This document shows, piece by piece, positions 23,626 through 34,312 of a stretch of DNA of 49,397 bases. Location of the stretch: the IMG/VR virus record IMGVR_UViG_3300047462_000101, positions 1 through 49,397 of that record; one strand, written 5' to 3'. The notes beneath the pieces were generated by a model. That model was not told the origin of the DNA. It did not search any database and saw nothing but the letters and a program-made list of their open reading frames with translations. Made by a program: the position numbers and the translations under genes. Every line of letters starts with the position of its first letter. The stretch's first letter is position 1. The DNA is from a virus.

Positions 23626-25376
23626 GTTAGTAGTTGTTGAACGAGAGCCTTTAACTCTTCAATCTGTGATTGTTGTTCTTTAACTGCTTCCACAAGTACA
23701 CCAATTATACCATTATAATGTAGGCTCTTGATTTCATCTCCACTACCCTCAACAAGTTGTGGATAAATGGCTTCTACATCTTGTGCAATTAAACCAACAC
23801 TTGAACCAGGACGATCTATCCAATCAAATGTAACACCATTTAATAATTTGATATTATCAATTGCATTTGTTATAGGAGTAATATTTTTCTTGATACGAGC
23901 ATCAGAAGTTAATGCTGTTCCCCCTGCATATACTGTACTAGCATTTATTGTACCAGCCCCTTTGTCAGCACCAGATGGTGCCCCTACAACAAATCCACCA
24001 AGAGTTCCAAAATATCCACGTTGAGTTAATGTGCTAGTGATTGTTGTATAAAAAATAAGTTGCCCAGTAACAGATCCACTTGTGTGGTTTGTAGTTTGAG
24101 CCATTATTGCAGCAGATGATATTTGATTAATGCCACCACTGTCCAATCCACCAAATCCAATACAAGAAAAGTTACTTGCTGTTTGAGTATTATTAGTTAA
24201 ATAAAGATTATAGTTAGCATATGGGACTGTTGTGTTAGCACTTGGGCTATCTACCAGAAGTGCGCCAGTTGACAATCCACCAACGCCCGATACTGTTAAT
24301 GTCGTACCACTTGCTGGTGCATTAAACGTTACACCGCGCGTTGATGCAACTTTAAGAATTTGATTCCAAGCGCTACTATTATATTGCCACAATTCAGTTT
24401 GACCACCAGAATTTTGCAGTATAGTTGAAGTTGCATTTGTAGCATCGTATAATTGAAGGGAAGGACCTTGCGCAATAGTATTTGCAGTACTACCATTACG
24501 AGATATATATATGTCACTTCCTGTTGAAGTTCCGCTTCCACTATTAACTTGCAAAGCAACTTGACCAGATACGCCATTAATACCTAACGCTACACCACTT
24601 GATGGTGCCGAAATACTAAGATTACCAGTTGCTGAACAAATTAATGTTGGAGCGCTTGCTGCACGAAAATAACTCCAAGAGCTATCACCAAGCAATGCAT
24701 AATAATTAAAGGTTGATGCAGCATTAGTTAATACAAATGGAGCATCGCTTGAGTTTGTACCTGATGTAATTGCTAATCCATTTGATTGTCCAGTTGTGTT
24801 GGGAGCATTAATTTGCACTGTTGAACCATATCCAGTTCTTGCTACACCAGTTACTGTTAATGCTGCTGCAGTACTTGTTGTTGGAGCGCCAACTACCAAA
24901 TTACCAGTTGCACTATATGTTAAAGTTGAACTACCAGTTAGAACACCACTTGAATTTCCATATCCTACATATGTTGAAGTTAATGATGCAGATGTTGTAT
25001 TAATTGTTTGTTTAATCTGTCCATTGATATCACGAACAGAAAATCCGTACATATCTTGATAGTAAAGAACTTCACCTGGATTTAGTGTAATAGCACCAGT
25101 AATATTATATGCTGTACCTGTGCTCTTTTGAACTGTTACTGTTTGTGCAGTAGTTGTGCTATTGTTTCTAACAGATATCATTTTTACCTGACGCTGGGTT
25201 GCAGATGCAGGCGATGCTACGATTGTTGTAGTTGTTGCTGTTGCAACGTTAGCTTGAAAACTACCAGGAGTTACACCAGTTGTTGTAATGTCAACATAGG
25301 AGGTTACAATATCTGTTGATAATGCTGAACCAGTTATCAGTTGTACTAAATCGCTTGTTGTTGTTAATAGTAACAT
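23619..25376 (-). CDS. Tail fibre protein with C-terminal S74 chaperone domain
   Basis: A 585-residue protein poor in charged residues until its end. Residues 1-165 are closely similar to the N-terminus of the next fibre gene (MLLLTTTSDL, VLYYQD, GFSVRDINGQIK). The middle is Ser/Thr/Gly-rich beta repeat. From S491 (TSDARIKKNI) the last 95 residues are a peptidase S74 intramolecular chaperone, with the expected Ser-x4-Lys pair S491/K496 and a terminal coiled coil (EQQSQIEELKALVQQLL). Such domains trimerise the fibre and then cut themselves off just before that Ser. AGGA precedes the start, one base after the upstream stop. Confidence 0.88.
   Translation of the reverse strand: MLLLTTTSDLVQLITGSALSTDIVTSYVDITTTGVTPGSFQANVATATTTTIVASPASATQRQVKMISVRNNSTTTAQTVTVQKSTGTAYNITGAITLNPGEVLYYQDMYGFSVRDINGQIKQTINTTSASLTSTYVGYGNSSGVLTGSSTLTYSATGNLVVGAPTTSTAAALTVTGVARTGYGSTVQINAPNTTGQSNGLAITSGTNSSDAPFVLTNAASTFNYYALLGDSSWSYFRAASAPTLICSATGNLSISAPSSGVALGINGVSGQVALQVNSGSGTSTGSDIYISRNGSTANTIAQGPSLQLYDATNATSTILQNSGGQTELWQYNSSAWNQILKVASTRGVTFNAPASGTTLTVSGVGGLSTGALLVDSPSANTTVPYANYNLYLTNNTQTASNFSCIGFGGLDSGGINQISSAAIMAQTTNHTSGSVTGQLIFYTTITSTLTQRGYFGTLGGFVVGAPSGADKGAGTINASTVYAGGTALTSDARIKKNITPITNAIDNIKLLNGVTFDWIDRPGSSVGLIAQDVEAIYPQLVEGSGDEIKSLHYNGIIGVLVEAVKEQQSQIEELKALVQQLLTK
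24882..25376 (-). repeat. Duplicated fibre N-terminal module (copy 1)
   Basis: This encodes residues 1-165 of the 585-residue fibre. It is paralogous to the module at 26488-26967, with the same order of motifs and high identity through the GFSVRDINGQIK stretch and the VGYG repeat after it. Confidence 0.8.
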
Positions 25377-25377
25377 T

Positions 25378-26967
25378 TTATTTTCCTAATGCGGCAATCT
25401 TTGCTGTTAAAGCATCAATTTGTGTTTGTTGTTCTTTTACAGTATTAACTAATGCAGCAAGGATTGCACGAATATCCAACGATAAATGTCCTGATGCATT
25501 TTGTCCAACAGCTTCAGGAATATTTGATTGTACATTTTGAGCACTAAATCCAACATATTCCGTATCCTTTCCTGGATCCATTTCACTTTCTTCAGACCAT
25601 TGAAATTTAATTGGATTAATACCTTTGATAACATCTATTCCATTGGTATATGGAATAATATTCTTTTTTAAATTTTCATCGGAACTTGCTGAAATTACAC
25701 CTGCAGAACTTGTTGATAAGGTACCAGCACTATATTTGCTAAAGGTTACAACACCACCAGAAGATATGGTTTGTAAAAATCCAGCAGTAGAATAGATAGC
25801 AAAGTAAGTACCGCTAAATCCTGATAATAAATATATATTAGCAGCACCACTTGCGGAGCTAGCTAATGCAACTTGCGCATAACTTCCTGAACCAGAAGTA
25901 ATCGTTATACTACCTGCATTTGAACCATTACCAGTAACAACTACACCACCAGTGGATGCAATTGTCATTGCAGTGGTACCAACTCCACTATCACCACCTA
26001 CAAAGAAATTATATCCACCTGTTGATGTTGTAGTAAAATTTAAATTTCCAGCGTAATCGTTACGAATACGACCACTAAGAGTACCAGCAATAGAAAAATC
26101 TATACTTGTTTGTCCAACAGTATTTGCATTTGCTAATACCAGAGTTGAAGTTGCTGATGAATTGTTGGTGTAATTTCCATTGCTTGTACTAAGTAAAAGA
26201 GCTGGAGTATAACTTGCACTACTACCTGAACCAGAACCAGGAGCATTAAGGGTCAAAGGATAACCACTTGCTGGAGCATTAATAGTGACAGCACCATTTG
26301 CATTAATAGCCATACGTGCTACTGCTGCTGTATAAAGTGTTAGTGTTGTGCTTACGGCATTTGTACCAATGCTAAAATTATTTACGCTTGCTATTTCAGA
26401 TGTATTGGTAAGTAGTACATTACCATAACTTATAGTAACACCAGATGCGGCAAGCGATTGTGTGCTATTTGTAGCACCTTGCAAAGACAATACATTGGTT
26501 GTGCTGTTGTATGTAAAATTTGAACTTCCAGTTAATGCACTTGTAGAACTTCCATATCCAACATATGTTGCTGTTAGCGATGGACTTGTTGCATTTGTCT
26601 CTTTAATTTGTCCATTGATGTCACGAACTGAAAATCCAATACCATCCTGATAGTAAAGGACTTCACCAGGCTGCAATGTGATACCACCAGTTACATTGTA
26701 TGCGGTTGTTGAGCTCTTTTGGATAGTTACAGTTTGTGGTGTTGTTGTACTTCTATTTGTAACAGACAACATTTTAATCTGTCGTTGTGTAGATGAAGCA
26801 GGTGCTGCAACAATCGTTGTAGTTGTTGCTGTTGTTGTGTTTGTTTGCTGACTACCAGGGGTAAAAGTGGAAGTTGTAATATCTACAAACGATGCAACAA
26901 TATCCGTAGAGATTGCAGACCCTGTAATAATTTGTAGTAAATCGCTTGTAGTTGTTAATAGTAACAT
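25378..26967 (-). CDS. Tail fibre protein with C-terminal S74 chaperone domain (paralogue)
   Basis: A 529-residue protein. The N-terminal 160 residues are a paralogue of the neighbouring fibre; the middle is a different Ser/Thr/Gly-rich region. The last 101 residues form an S74 domain starting SDENLKKNI with the S429/K434 pair, and end in a coiled coil (KEQQTQIDALTAKIAAL). The two S74 domains differ more than the N-termini do, so the proteins probably share an attachment point but differ in receptor or glycan binding. The ribosome binding site is GAGGAT. Only one base separates it from each neighbour. Confidence 0.88.
   Translation of the reverse strand: MLLLTTTSDLLQIITGSAISTDIVASFVDITTSTFTPGSQQTNTTTATTTTIVAAPASSTQRQIKMLSVTNRSTTTPQTVTIQKSSTTAYNVTGGITLQPGEVLYYQDGIGFSVRDINGQIKETNATSPSLTATYVGYGSSTSALTGSSNFTYNSTTNVLSLQGATNSTQSLAASGVTISYGNVLLTNTSEIASVNNFSIGTNAVSTTLTLYTAAVARMAINANGAVTINAPASGYPLTLNAPGSGSGSSASYTPALLLSTSNGNYTNNSSATSTLVLANANTVGQTSIDFSIAGTLSGRIRNDYAGNLNFTTTSTGGYNFFVGGDSGVGTTAMTIASTGGVVVTGNGSNAGSITITSGSGSYAQVALASSASGAANIYLLSGFSGTYFAIYSTAGFLQTISSGGVVTFSKYSAGTLSTSSAGVISASSDENLKKNIIPYTNGIDVIKGINPIKFQWSEESEMDPGKDTEYVGFSAQNVQSNIPEAVGQNASGHLSLDIRAILAALVNTVKEQQTQIDALTAKIAALGK
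26488..26967 (-). repeat. Duplicated fibre N-terminal module (copy 2)
   Basis: This encodes residues 1-160 of the 529-residue fibre, the partner of the module at 24882-25376. The tandem arrangement implies an in-place gene duplication followed by divergence of the distal parts. Confidence 0.8.
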
Positions 26968-26968
26968 T

Positions 26969-29900
26969 TTAAATCCTCAATGAAGCTACTGTATATACTG
27001 TGGCTAACGATGGAACTGCTGCCCCATTTACATACAATCCTTGTGCATTAACCGTACCAGCACCTTTATCACCACCTGTTGGTGAACCTACTGTTACACC
27101 ACCATCAGAAGCAATTGTCATTGCTGTAGTGTTTGTAGTTCCAGTACCAGTTTTAAAAAGAATATTGGCAGTGTTTGTACCACTTGATGAAATACCTGTT
27201 TGAATAGTTACACTACCACCAGAACCTGTAGAGCCATTATTACCACCTTGAATTGTTACAGCACCGCCGGCACCAGTATTACCACACTGACCACCTGTAA
27301 TTTTTACTGCACCAGCAGCACCACCTGATGTAGCATTATACAATGCACCAGTGATTGCAAGTGTAGCGCCGGATGTACCATTATTTCCGGCTGCTTGAAT
27401 AGTAAGACTTGTTAATGTAGATGTAGATGTTGCACCAAGAGTTAAGATTGGTGCTGTTGTGCTTTCTGTCCAAGTAAAATCTAATGTGCCTGTCAATACA
27501 TTTGAACCATTTCCATAGCCAATATATGTTGATGTTAGGGATGGCGTGGAGGAAACTGTTGTCCACTGTGGAGGCGAACCTGCACCTTGTGAAGTTAATA
27601 CTTGACCTGATGTACCAGTAATTGTTGCTGATGCTGGCAGAGACCAGTCACCACCAGAACCAATTATTAAACGAGTTGATAATGCACTGCCTGATGTAGC
27701 GGTTTTAAATACAATTGTACCTGGTGTGCTTGCATTGGAAGTGCCTGCTTGTATTGTTACGGTACCACCTGCAGAAGCAGTACCAGCAGTGGCATTACCA
27801 CCACTGATTGTTACAGTACCGGCAAAAGATCCATTTGCTGTTGCTTGACCACCAGATATGCTTACATTGCCAGCTGTGGAACTAGTGACAGAACCAGTAG
27901 CACCACCAGTTATGTTTACATTACCAGCTGCAGAACTATTTGTTACTGATGGACCACCAGCTATGTTTACGCTACCAGCTGTACCACCGGAAGACTGACC
28001 ACCGGTAATATTAACAGCACCAGCTGTACCACCACCTGAGTTAACATTTGCACCACCAACAAGATTAAGAGCTTGAGCTGTACCAGTGCTTAAACTTTGA
28101 TCAGTACCTTTTACGATAAAAGATAAACCAGTTGCTGTTGCATTGCCTGTGATAGTAGTATTTGCTGTTCCATTACCAAGAAACATTGTGTAACTTGGAC
28201 TTGCAACGTTTGCACCATACCAAAGAAAATCAGCAGAACCAGATAATGCACCAGAACTATTACCATAGCCAACCTGTGTTGCTGTTAAAGAAGCACCACT
28301 TGCAGCTGCTGCCCACGTTGGAACACCACTTGCAAGAGTTAATACATAACCGTTTGTGCTTGCTGGCAACATTGTTGTTGTACCAGCAGCTGTCTGATAA
28401 GGAATACTTCCAGCAGCACCACCAGCAAGGTTAGTTGCTGTTGTTGCAGTTGTAGCGCTTGTTGCTGTTGATGCATTACCACCAATGCTTAATCCAGCAG
28501 CAGTACCTGTTAAGTTTGTACCAGCACCACTAAATGTTGTTCCTGATACTGTACCCGAAATTGATGCTCCACCAGTTGTAACGGACAATCCTTGTGACAT
28601 TGTTACAACACCAGATGGCGCAATAGACATTGCACTTACATTACCACCCGACACGGTTGTACCCGTATAGAAAGTAATTGAACCAGCTGTTCCAGATGGC
28701 GACAAACCTGTTTGGAATGTAACATTACCACCAGCACCAGTAGTTAATGCATTACCTGCACTAAAATTAATTGTACCACCGTTATTTCCGGCTGCACCTG
28801 CTGGACCGGCAAGCATTGTTATGCTTCCACCAGCTCCACCTGCAGCTCCACCTGTACCACCCTGAAATGTCATTGTACCTGCGGCAGATGTACCAGAGGA
28901 TGCACCATTACCAGTTGTCAGAGTTATGTTACCACCAGCCGAGCCAGAAGATACACCACCACCTGAAATTATAGATACATTTCCACCAGCACCACCAGAT
29001 GTTGATGTCATATAAATTGTTGCAGATGTTGTATTTGCAAGATATGATCCACCGGATGCAAGAAGCAAATAACTACCAGTTGCACTTGAGATTAAATTAT
29101 ATCCTGTACCACCCAAGGTAAGTGCTGGACCTCCTAATGCTCCTGCTGATGTATATGTATGATTTGGATCAAAGGTTGTTGTTCCTGATCCTGATTGATA
29201 AGGAATTTGTCCTGTTCCACCACTAGCAATATTTGTTGCTGTTGTTGCTGTACTTGCATTACCAGTTAATGCACCAGTAAATGTTGTTGCTGATACTGCT
29301 GTCAATCCATTAATTGAAGCTAATGTTGCACCCAAAGAAACAGAACTCGTACCAAGAGTAATAGAACTATTTGTTAATGCAGTATTTGGAACAGTACTCC
29401 AAGATGGTAAAGCATTATTACCACCGGATAGTAATACATTAGCACCAGATGTACCATACGATGGTGAACCAGAACCAATACCAATAGCACCATAACTATT
29501 AATTACAAATCGTTGAGATGGAGTTGTTAATCCCGTGCTAAAAACAATTCCACTGGTACCAAATGAATTAGAACTGCTTCCTGATGAAATGTTAACACCA
29601 CCACTTTGTCCATATGCATTACCACCTTGAATACTTACGCTGCCACCAGTACCATTGCCTGAACCTGCAGTTGTTGAACCACCGGTTATTGATATACCAC
29701 CAGCATTTGCACCAGATACGGATGTTGTGCTACCTACAATACTTAATGTTTGAGCTTGTGTTGTTCCAGCACTAGTATTTGCTTGAATTGTAATACTTGC
29801 TACATTTGATATTTGTCCTGGTGCACCAAGTGTTAATACAGGTGCTGTTGAACTTTCTGTCCAAGTAAAATCATTTGTACCAACTAGCGTATTTGACCCA

Positions 29901-32900
29901 CCACCATATGCAATATATGTTGCTGTTTGTGTTACAGCACTACCCGAAATGGTTGATGTCCAAGTTGGAGAACCTGTACCACCAGAAATTAATAATTGTC
30001 CAGATGTTCCTGGTGCCGTAAAGCCTGTAGAGCCTCCAGAAGTTTGATATGGAATTTCTCCTGCTGCGCCGCCAGAAAGATTTATTGCAGTTCCTGATGA
30101 AACTGAACCAGGTGCTGTCCAAACAGGAGCACCACCAGAAGTTGATGTTAATACATAACCAGTTGTCGTTGCGTTTGTAAGATATGAAGTTGTTCCAGCA
30201 GCTGTTTGATATACTAATGTATATGCACCACCACCTGTAAGGTTAGTTGCCGTTGCAGCATTACCACCAATACTTAAACTTGTTGCAGTTCCTGTTAACC
30301 CAGTACCTGCACCAGTAAATGATGAACCTTGGATTGTTCCACTTGCTACGATACTTGATGGTGTAATAGCACCAAGCGTTAATGTAATTGCTGGAGTTGT
30401 TGTTGCTGTTGCAACAGATCCAGAAATACCATTAGCAGTTGTTACGGAGACGGATGTTACAGTACCAGTTGCAGCATTTGCCCACGAAGCAATACCGCTT
30501 GAGTTTGTTGTTAATACTTGACCGTTGGTACCAAGTGTATTGGATGCACCCATACCAATTGCACCACTTGGATTAATTGTCATTACTGTTGCTAAAGAAC
30601 CAGCTACAGGACCAGTTTTAAATATAATTGAACCAGATGTACCTTGGGTTGCAGTTGCAATACCAGCCTGTATTGTTACATTACCAGCTAAATTGTATCC
30701 ACCTGGTTGACCAGTACTTGATGTTGAAGAACCACCACTTATTGTTACACCACCACCTGATGCATAAGGAACAGATACGGTTGCACCAGATATATTAACT
30801 GCACCACCAAGACCATTACCATTTTGACTATTAGACCCACCACCTGTTATATTAACTGCACCACCACCAATAGTTGTATTGCTTGTAGCTGTTTGTGCAC
30901 CACCAGTAATGTTTACAGCTCCTGGTGCACCACCAGAATTTGATGCAGTTGAACCAGCAGTAATGTTTACAGCTCCAGCACTTGCAGTAATGTTAGTTGC
31001 GGTTATACTTCCACCAAGGATAGTAACAGCGGTGCCAGTAAATCCATTACCTGCACTCTGACCAGCGATAGTAAATACTGTGTTATTTGCACCTATAGAA
31101 ACCGGTCCTTGAATAGTTGGACCAACTGATGCATTTGAAGGACCAAGAGTCATTGTGTAGGTTGGACTTGAATTGTTTGCACCAGACCACGTAAAATCTG
31201 TAGAGCCTGACAACGCACCAGAACTATTACCATAACCAATTTGTGTTGCTGTTAATGCTGTAGTTTGTGTTGTCGCATTAATAGTTACAGCACCAGTTCC
31301 ACCCGAAGGCGAAATTGTAACATTTGTACCAGCAACAATACTTGTTACACCAGTATTTGTTAATGTTACAGCACCAGTTGCTCCTGATGTTGAAATACCT
31401 GTTCCTGTTGCAATAGATGCAACACCAAAGGAAGGACCACTAAATTGTATCCAAGTAATTGCAGTACTGTCAAATGTTACTGATTTGGTCGTTTGTGTCC
31501 AACCGGTGTTGTATTGTGTTGCACCTGATGTTACAAGTATTGCTGCACCATCTACTTCATCAATTGGTGTATTTTCATTAAAATCGCTTGTACGAGTAAG
31601 GACCCAGTTGGTTGAAGATGAACCGGTTGATGTTACAGTATAGATACCATTTTGTGATTGTGTTGTTTGATTTTTTACAAGAACACGAATACCAGCACCT
31701 GGTGTATTACCATCAAGTACCAATGCAGCCTGCGTTGAATTATTTGTAAGTGTAAACGTTGGAGAACCAACGTACGTACCAGATAGGTTTGCTGTTGTTG
31801 CAAATACAGCTGGTTGCTTCCAAGACAAACCTGCTGCAACAGCATCAACATATGCCTTGTTTGCTGCATCACTTGAATTAACTGGAGTTGCAATTCCTGT
31901 TACCTGGCTTGATGTATTAGCAAATATAAACGTACCAGAAATACTTGTGCTTCCTGATGGATTAATTGGAGTGTACCCAAGAGCAGTTGTAATTTGACTT
32001 GAAGTTAACGAAGCGGCTGTATATGTTCCTGCACCTGTGCGTTGTACAAAACCGATTGTTGAAAGTCCTGCTAATCCTTGAAGTTCTGTACCAAGCGTAA
32101 ATGTTAATGTACCAGAATTTGTAATTGGTGAACCACCAATTGTTAACCCAGTTGAAGTTGTTGTTGCAGCTACTGATGTAACACTTCCATTTGCTTGGCT
32201 TGTCCACGACATTGAAGCACCAGGACCACCAGAAGTTAAAACCTGTCCTGCAGTACCTGGATTTGAACCAGCAATATACAATTCGCCATTCTTATACCAT
32301 TCATACAAAAGAGAACCAGTTGCAGAAACAAACAATAGTGCACCAGGTGCACCTGTTCCATTACCAGCAGATGGTGCAAGTTGTACATTACCACCATTAC
32401 CGTTTGTACCTGTTGCAGTACCACCTTCAAAATATGCACCACCTGCATTGTATCCAGAACCACCAAGGATTACTACATCACCACCTTTACCAGATGTGTT
32501 AGTTGTTGATGATGAACCACCACCGTGCAAGTATGCTGTACCACCTGTTGCTGTTGCAGAAGTACCTGCGTACAAATACAAACTACCACCAACTGCTGTT
32601 CCTGTTGAATTTGTATCGCCTGCTTCAATAACCAATGAAACACCTGCAGTTGAATTACTACCCCCTGCACTAACTTCAGGGACTGCATCAGGAATAATAA
32701 CTGCTGCACCCTTTACATAGTTACCAAGTAAGATACCTGGGATCTGTCCGTATGTACCACCATTTGGATTTGATAATCCACTAATTGCGTTTGGTAATGA
32801 CAATCCAAACGCAAATGCTGTATTACCTGCTAATGTGTATCCATCTGTTGCACCAGCGTATTGAATATAGCCAGCTTGGAATGTAGCATTATATGCTGAC

Positions 32901-34246
32901 GGACCACCACCGACCAATACCTGTGCTGTAATTGAACCAACACCGTTTGTAATTTGTAATGAAGAACCACCTGTAATTGTTGTACGAGTAAATCCAGTAC
33001 CATTACCAATATCAATTTGACCTGCTGTTGGTAATGTTGAAAGTCCTGTACCACCATTAGCAACACCAAGAGTTCCTGCTAATGTTACTGCACCAGTTGA
33101 AGTACCTGTTGGAGTTAATCCCGTTGTACCTGCACTAAATGAAGTTACGCCATTGTTTGAAGTTAAAACTGCCACTCCATTTACATACAAACCTCGTGCA
33201 TTAATTGTACCATAGCCTTGAGAACCACCAGTAGCACCATAACTTGTACTACCTCCTGCACTACTTGGTAATAATCCATTCATTACCAAACCACTATTGC
33301 TTGCTAAAAAGAAAGCTTGTACTGGACCCGAACCATTATAATTTTGATATACTTCAATCTGTCCACCGGAAAATTGAAGTACTGCTCCTGTACCATTAGT
33401 ACCTGAAATATCTTTAAAAAAGATTGATGGTCCAGCACCAAAGGTATTTGCTGTACTACCGCTACGAGTAATAAGAACATCAGGAAGCTGATTTGTTGAA
33501 TTACTTGCACTTGCAAATGTTGCAAGTGGATATGTTGGAGTTCCACCACCATTTACAATTAATCCACTTGTCGTTCCATTTGATGGTTGTGTTAGTGTTA
33601 ATGCAGCACCGCTTGATGGTTGGGTAAGTATGACATTACTTGGTAGGCTTAATGTTACTGCACCAGTTGAAGCACTTGCAGTAATTTGATTTGCTGTACC
33701 TGTAATAGATGTTACACCACCAGCACTTCCACTTGATGCTGCTGTGATACGTCCTTTAGCATCAACAGTGATACTTGCATTTGTAAAAGAGCCAACATTG
33801 CTGTTTACAGTTGCAAGCGTATTAACAGAACTACCCGCAGGAGATGTTACATCTCCTGTAAATGCTGGAAGCTGTGTTGCAGCCAAAGAGCCAGAAATTA
33901 AACTAAATGAGTAATCACCACTTGTTGGAGTTACAGCACCTGTACGAGAATTAAACGAAAGTACGCCAGTGTTGGTAATTGTAAGAATGCCAGATGTGGT
34001 AATTGGTGAGCCAGAAATGCTAATACCAGATCCGCCAGTTGCTGCAACGGATGTTACGGTTCCAGATCCACTTCCACCAGATGTATTAACCCACGTTGTT
34101 CCATTGTAGAAACGAAGTTGTTGTAAATCTGATCTGTAGTAAATTTCACCAGCTTGGGCAGAAGAAGGATCAGATGTGCCAGAATCAACGACGATCTCAA
34201 TGATCTCCGCACCACCTGTCATATTAAAATTACCGTAAACCTTCAT
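26969..34246 (-). CDS. Giant repetitive tail fibre protein (2425 residues)
   Basis: The largest gene in the window. The N-terminus has GEIYYRSDLQQLRFYNGTTW and LPAFTGDVTSPAGS, typical of T4-like and cyanophage fibres. Residues about 780-935 hold a known fibre module (DAANKAYVD, then GIRVLVKNQTTQSQNGIY). The rest is built of repeated cassettes: a VGYGNSSGALSGS strand, runs of G-x-V-x-I-x-G-G repeats (GAVNITGG, GSVTIQGG) that suggest a beta-helix, an F-K-T-G strand, and a linker such as GTTSYLTNATTTGYVLTS. Charged residues are rare. It ends at GGDKGAGTVNAQGLYVNG plus about 15 residues, where the smaller fibres continue into S74, so it has no chaperone of its own. AGGAGATCC precedes the ATG. Confidence 0.9.
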   Translation of the reverse strand: MKVYGNFNMTGGAEIIEIVVDSGTSDPSSAQAGEIYYRSDLQQLRFYNGTTWVNTSGGSGSGTVTSVAATGGSGISISGSPITTSGILTITNTGVLSFNSRTGAVTPTSGDYSFSLISGSLAATQLPAFTGDVTSPAGSSVNTLATVNSNVGSFTNASITVDAKGRITAASSGSAGGVTSITGTANQITASASTGAVTLSLPSNVILTQPSSGAALTLTQPSNGTTSGLIVNGGGTPTYPLATFASASNSTNQLPDVLITRSGSTANTFGAGPSIFFKDISGTNGTGAVLQFSGGQIEVYQNYNGSGPVQAFFLASNSGLVMNGLLPSSAGGSTSYGATGGSQGYGTINARGLYVNGVAVLTSNNGVTSFSAGTTGLTPTGTSTGAVTLAGTLGVANGGTGLSTLPTAGQIDIGNGTGFTRTTITGGSSLQITNGVGSITAQVLVGGGPSAYNATFQAGYIQYAGATDGYTLAGNTAFAFGLSLPNAISGLSNPNGGTYGQIPGILLGNYVKGAAVIIPDAVPEVSAGGSNSTAGVSLVIEAGDTNSTGTAVGGSLYLYAGTSATATGGTAYLHGGGSSSTTNTSGKGGDVVILGGSGYNAGGAYFEGGTATGTNGNGGNVQLAPSAGNGTGAPGALLFVSATGSLLYEWYKNGELYIAGSNPGTAGQVLTSGGPGASMSWTSQANGSVTSVAATTTSTGLTIGGSPITNSGTLTFTLGTELQGLAGLSTIGFVQRTGAGTYTAASLTSSQITTALGYTPINPSGSTSISGTFIFANTSSQVTGIATPVNSSDAANKAYVDAVAAGLSWKQPAVFATTANLSGTYVGSPTFTLTNNSTQAALVLDGNTPGAGIRVLVKNQTTQSQNGIYTVTSTGSSSTNWVLTRTSDFNENTPIDEVDGAAILVTSGATQYNTGWTQTTKSVTFDSTAITWIQFSGPSFGVASIATGTGISTSGATGAVTLTNTGVTSIVAGTNVTISPSGGTGAVTINATTQTTALTATQIGYGNSSGALSGSTDFTWSGANNSSPTYTMTLGPSNASVGPTIQGPVSIGANNTVFTIAGQSAGNGFTGTAVTILGGSITATNITASAGAVNITAGSTASNSGGAPGAVNITGGAQTATSNTTIGGGAVNITGGGSNSQNGNGLGGAVNISGATVSVPYASGGGVTISGGSSTSSTGQPGGYNLAGNVTIQAGIATATQGTSGSIIFKTGPVAGSLATVMTINPSGAIGMGASNTLGTNGQVLTTNSSGIASWANAATGTVTSVSVTTANGISGSVATATTTPAITLTLGAITPSSIVASGTIQGSSFTGAGTGLTGTATSLSIGGNAATATNLTGGGAYTLVYQTAAGTTSYLTNATTTGYVLTSTSGGAPVWTAPGSVSSGTAINLSGGAAGEIPYQTSGGSTGFTAPGTSGQLLISGGTGSPTWTSTISGSAVTQTATYIAYGGGSNTLVGTNDFTWTESSTAPVLTLGAPGQISNVASITIQANTSAGTTQAQTLSIVGSTTSVSGANAGGISITGGSTTAGSGNGTGGSVSIQGGNAYGQSGGVNISSGSSSNSFGTSGIVFSTGLTTPSQRFVINSYGAIGIGSGSPSYGTSGANVLLSGGNNALPSWSTVPNTALTNSSITLGTSSVSLGATLASINGLTAVSATTFTGALTGNASTATTATNIASGGTGQIPYQSGSGTTTFDPNHTYTSAGALGGPALTLGGTGYNLISSATGSYLLLASGGSYLANTTSATIYMTSTSGGAGGNVSIISGGGVSSGSAGGNITLTTGNGASSGTSAAGTMTFQGGTGGAAGGAGGSITMLAGPAGAAGNNGGTINFSAGNALTTGAGGNVTFQTGLSPSGTAGSITFYTGTTVSGGNVSAMSIAPSGVVTMSQGLSVTTGGASISGTVSGTTFSGAGTNLTGTAAGLSIGGNASTATSATTATTATNLAGGAAGSIPYQTAAGTTTMLPASTNGYVLTLASGVPTWAAAASGASLTATQVGYGNSSGALSGSADFLWYGANVASPSYTMFLGNGTANTTITGNATATGLSFIVKGTDQSLSTGTAQALNLVGGANVNSGGGTAGAVNITGGQSSGGTAGSVNIAGGPSVTNSSAAGNVNITGGATGSVTSSTAGNVSISGGQATANGSFAGTVTISGGNATAGTASAGGTVTIQAGTSNASTPGTIVFKTATSGSALSTRLIIGSGGDWSLPASATITGTSGQVLTSQGAGSPPQWTTVSSTPSLTSTYIGYGNGSNVLTGTLDFTWTESTTAPILTLGATSTSTLTSLTIQAAGNNGTSGATLAITGALYNATSGGAAGAVKITGGQCGNTGAGGAVTIQGGNNGSTGSGGSVTIQTGISSSGTNTANILFKTGTGTTNTTAMTIASDGGVTVGSPTGGDKGAGTVNAQGLYVNGAAVPSLATVYTVASLRI

Positions 34247-34276
34247 TGGATCTCCTGGGATAACACTATTGTTGTA

Positions 34277-34284
34277 TATTTATC
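34277..34284 (-). promoter_or_regulatory. Late promoter box of the fibre operon
   Basis: GATAAATA on the - strand, about 30 bases before the giant fibre start codon and one base from TATAAATA. It would drive all three fibre genes as one late transcript. Confidence 0.55.
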
Positions 34285-34312
34285 CTGGGTTATGTTTATT
34301 CTAAATAGAACC

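Noticed and set aside
26990-34150. Many + strand open frames opposite the fibre genes (for example near 27000, 28162, 32191, 32448)
   Set aside because: They mirror the repetitive codons of the - strand fibre genes, have biased low-complexity composition and no ribosome binding sites.
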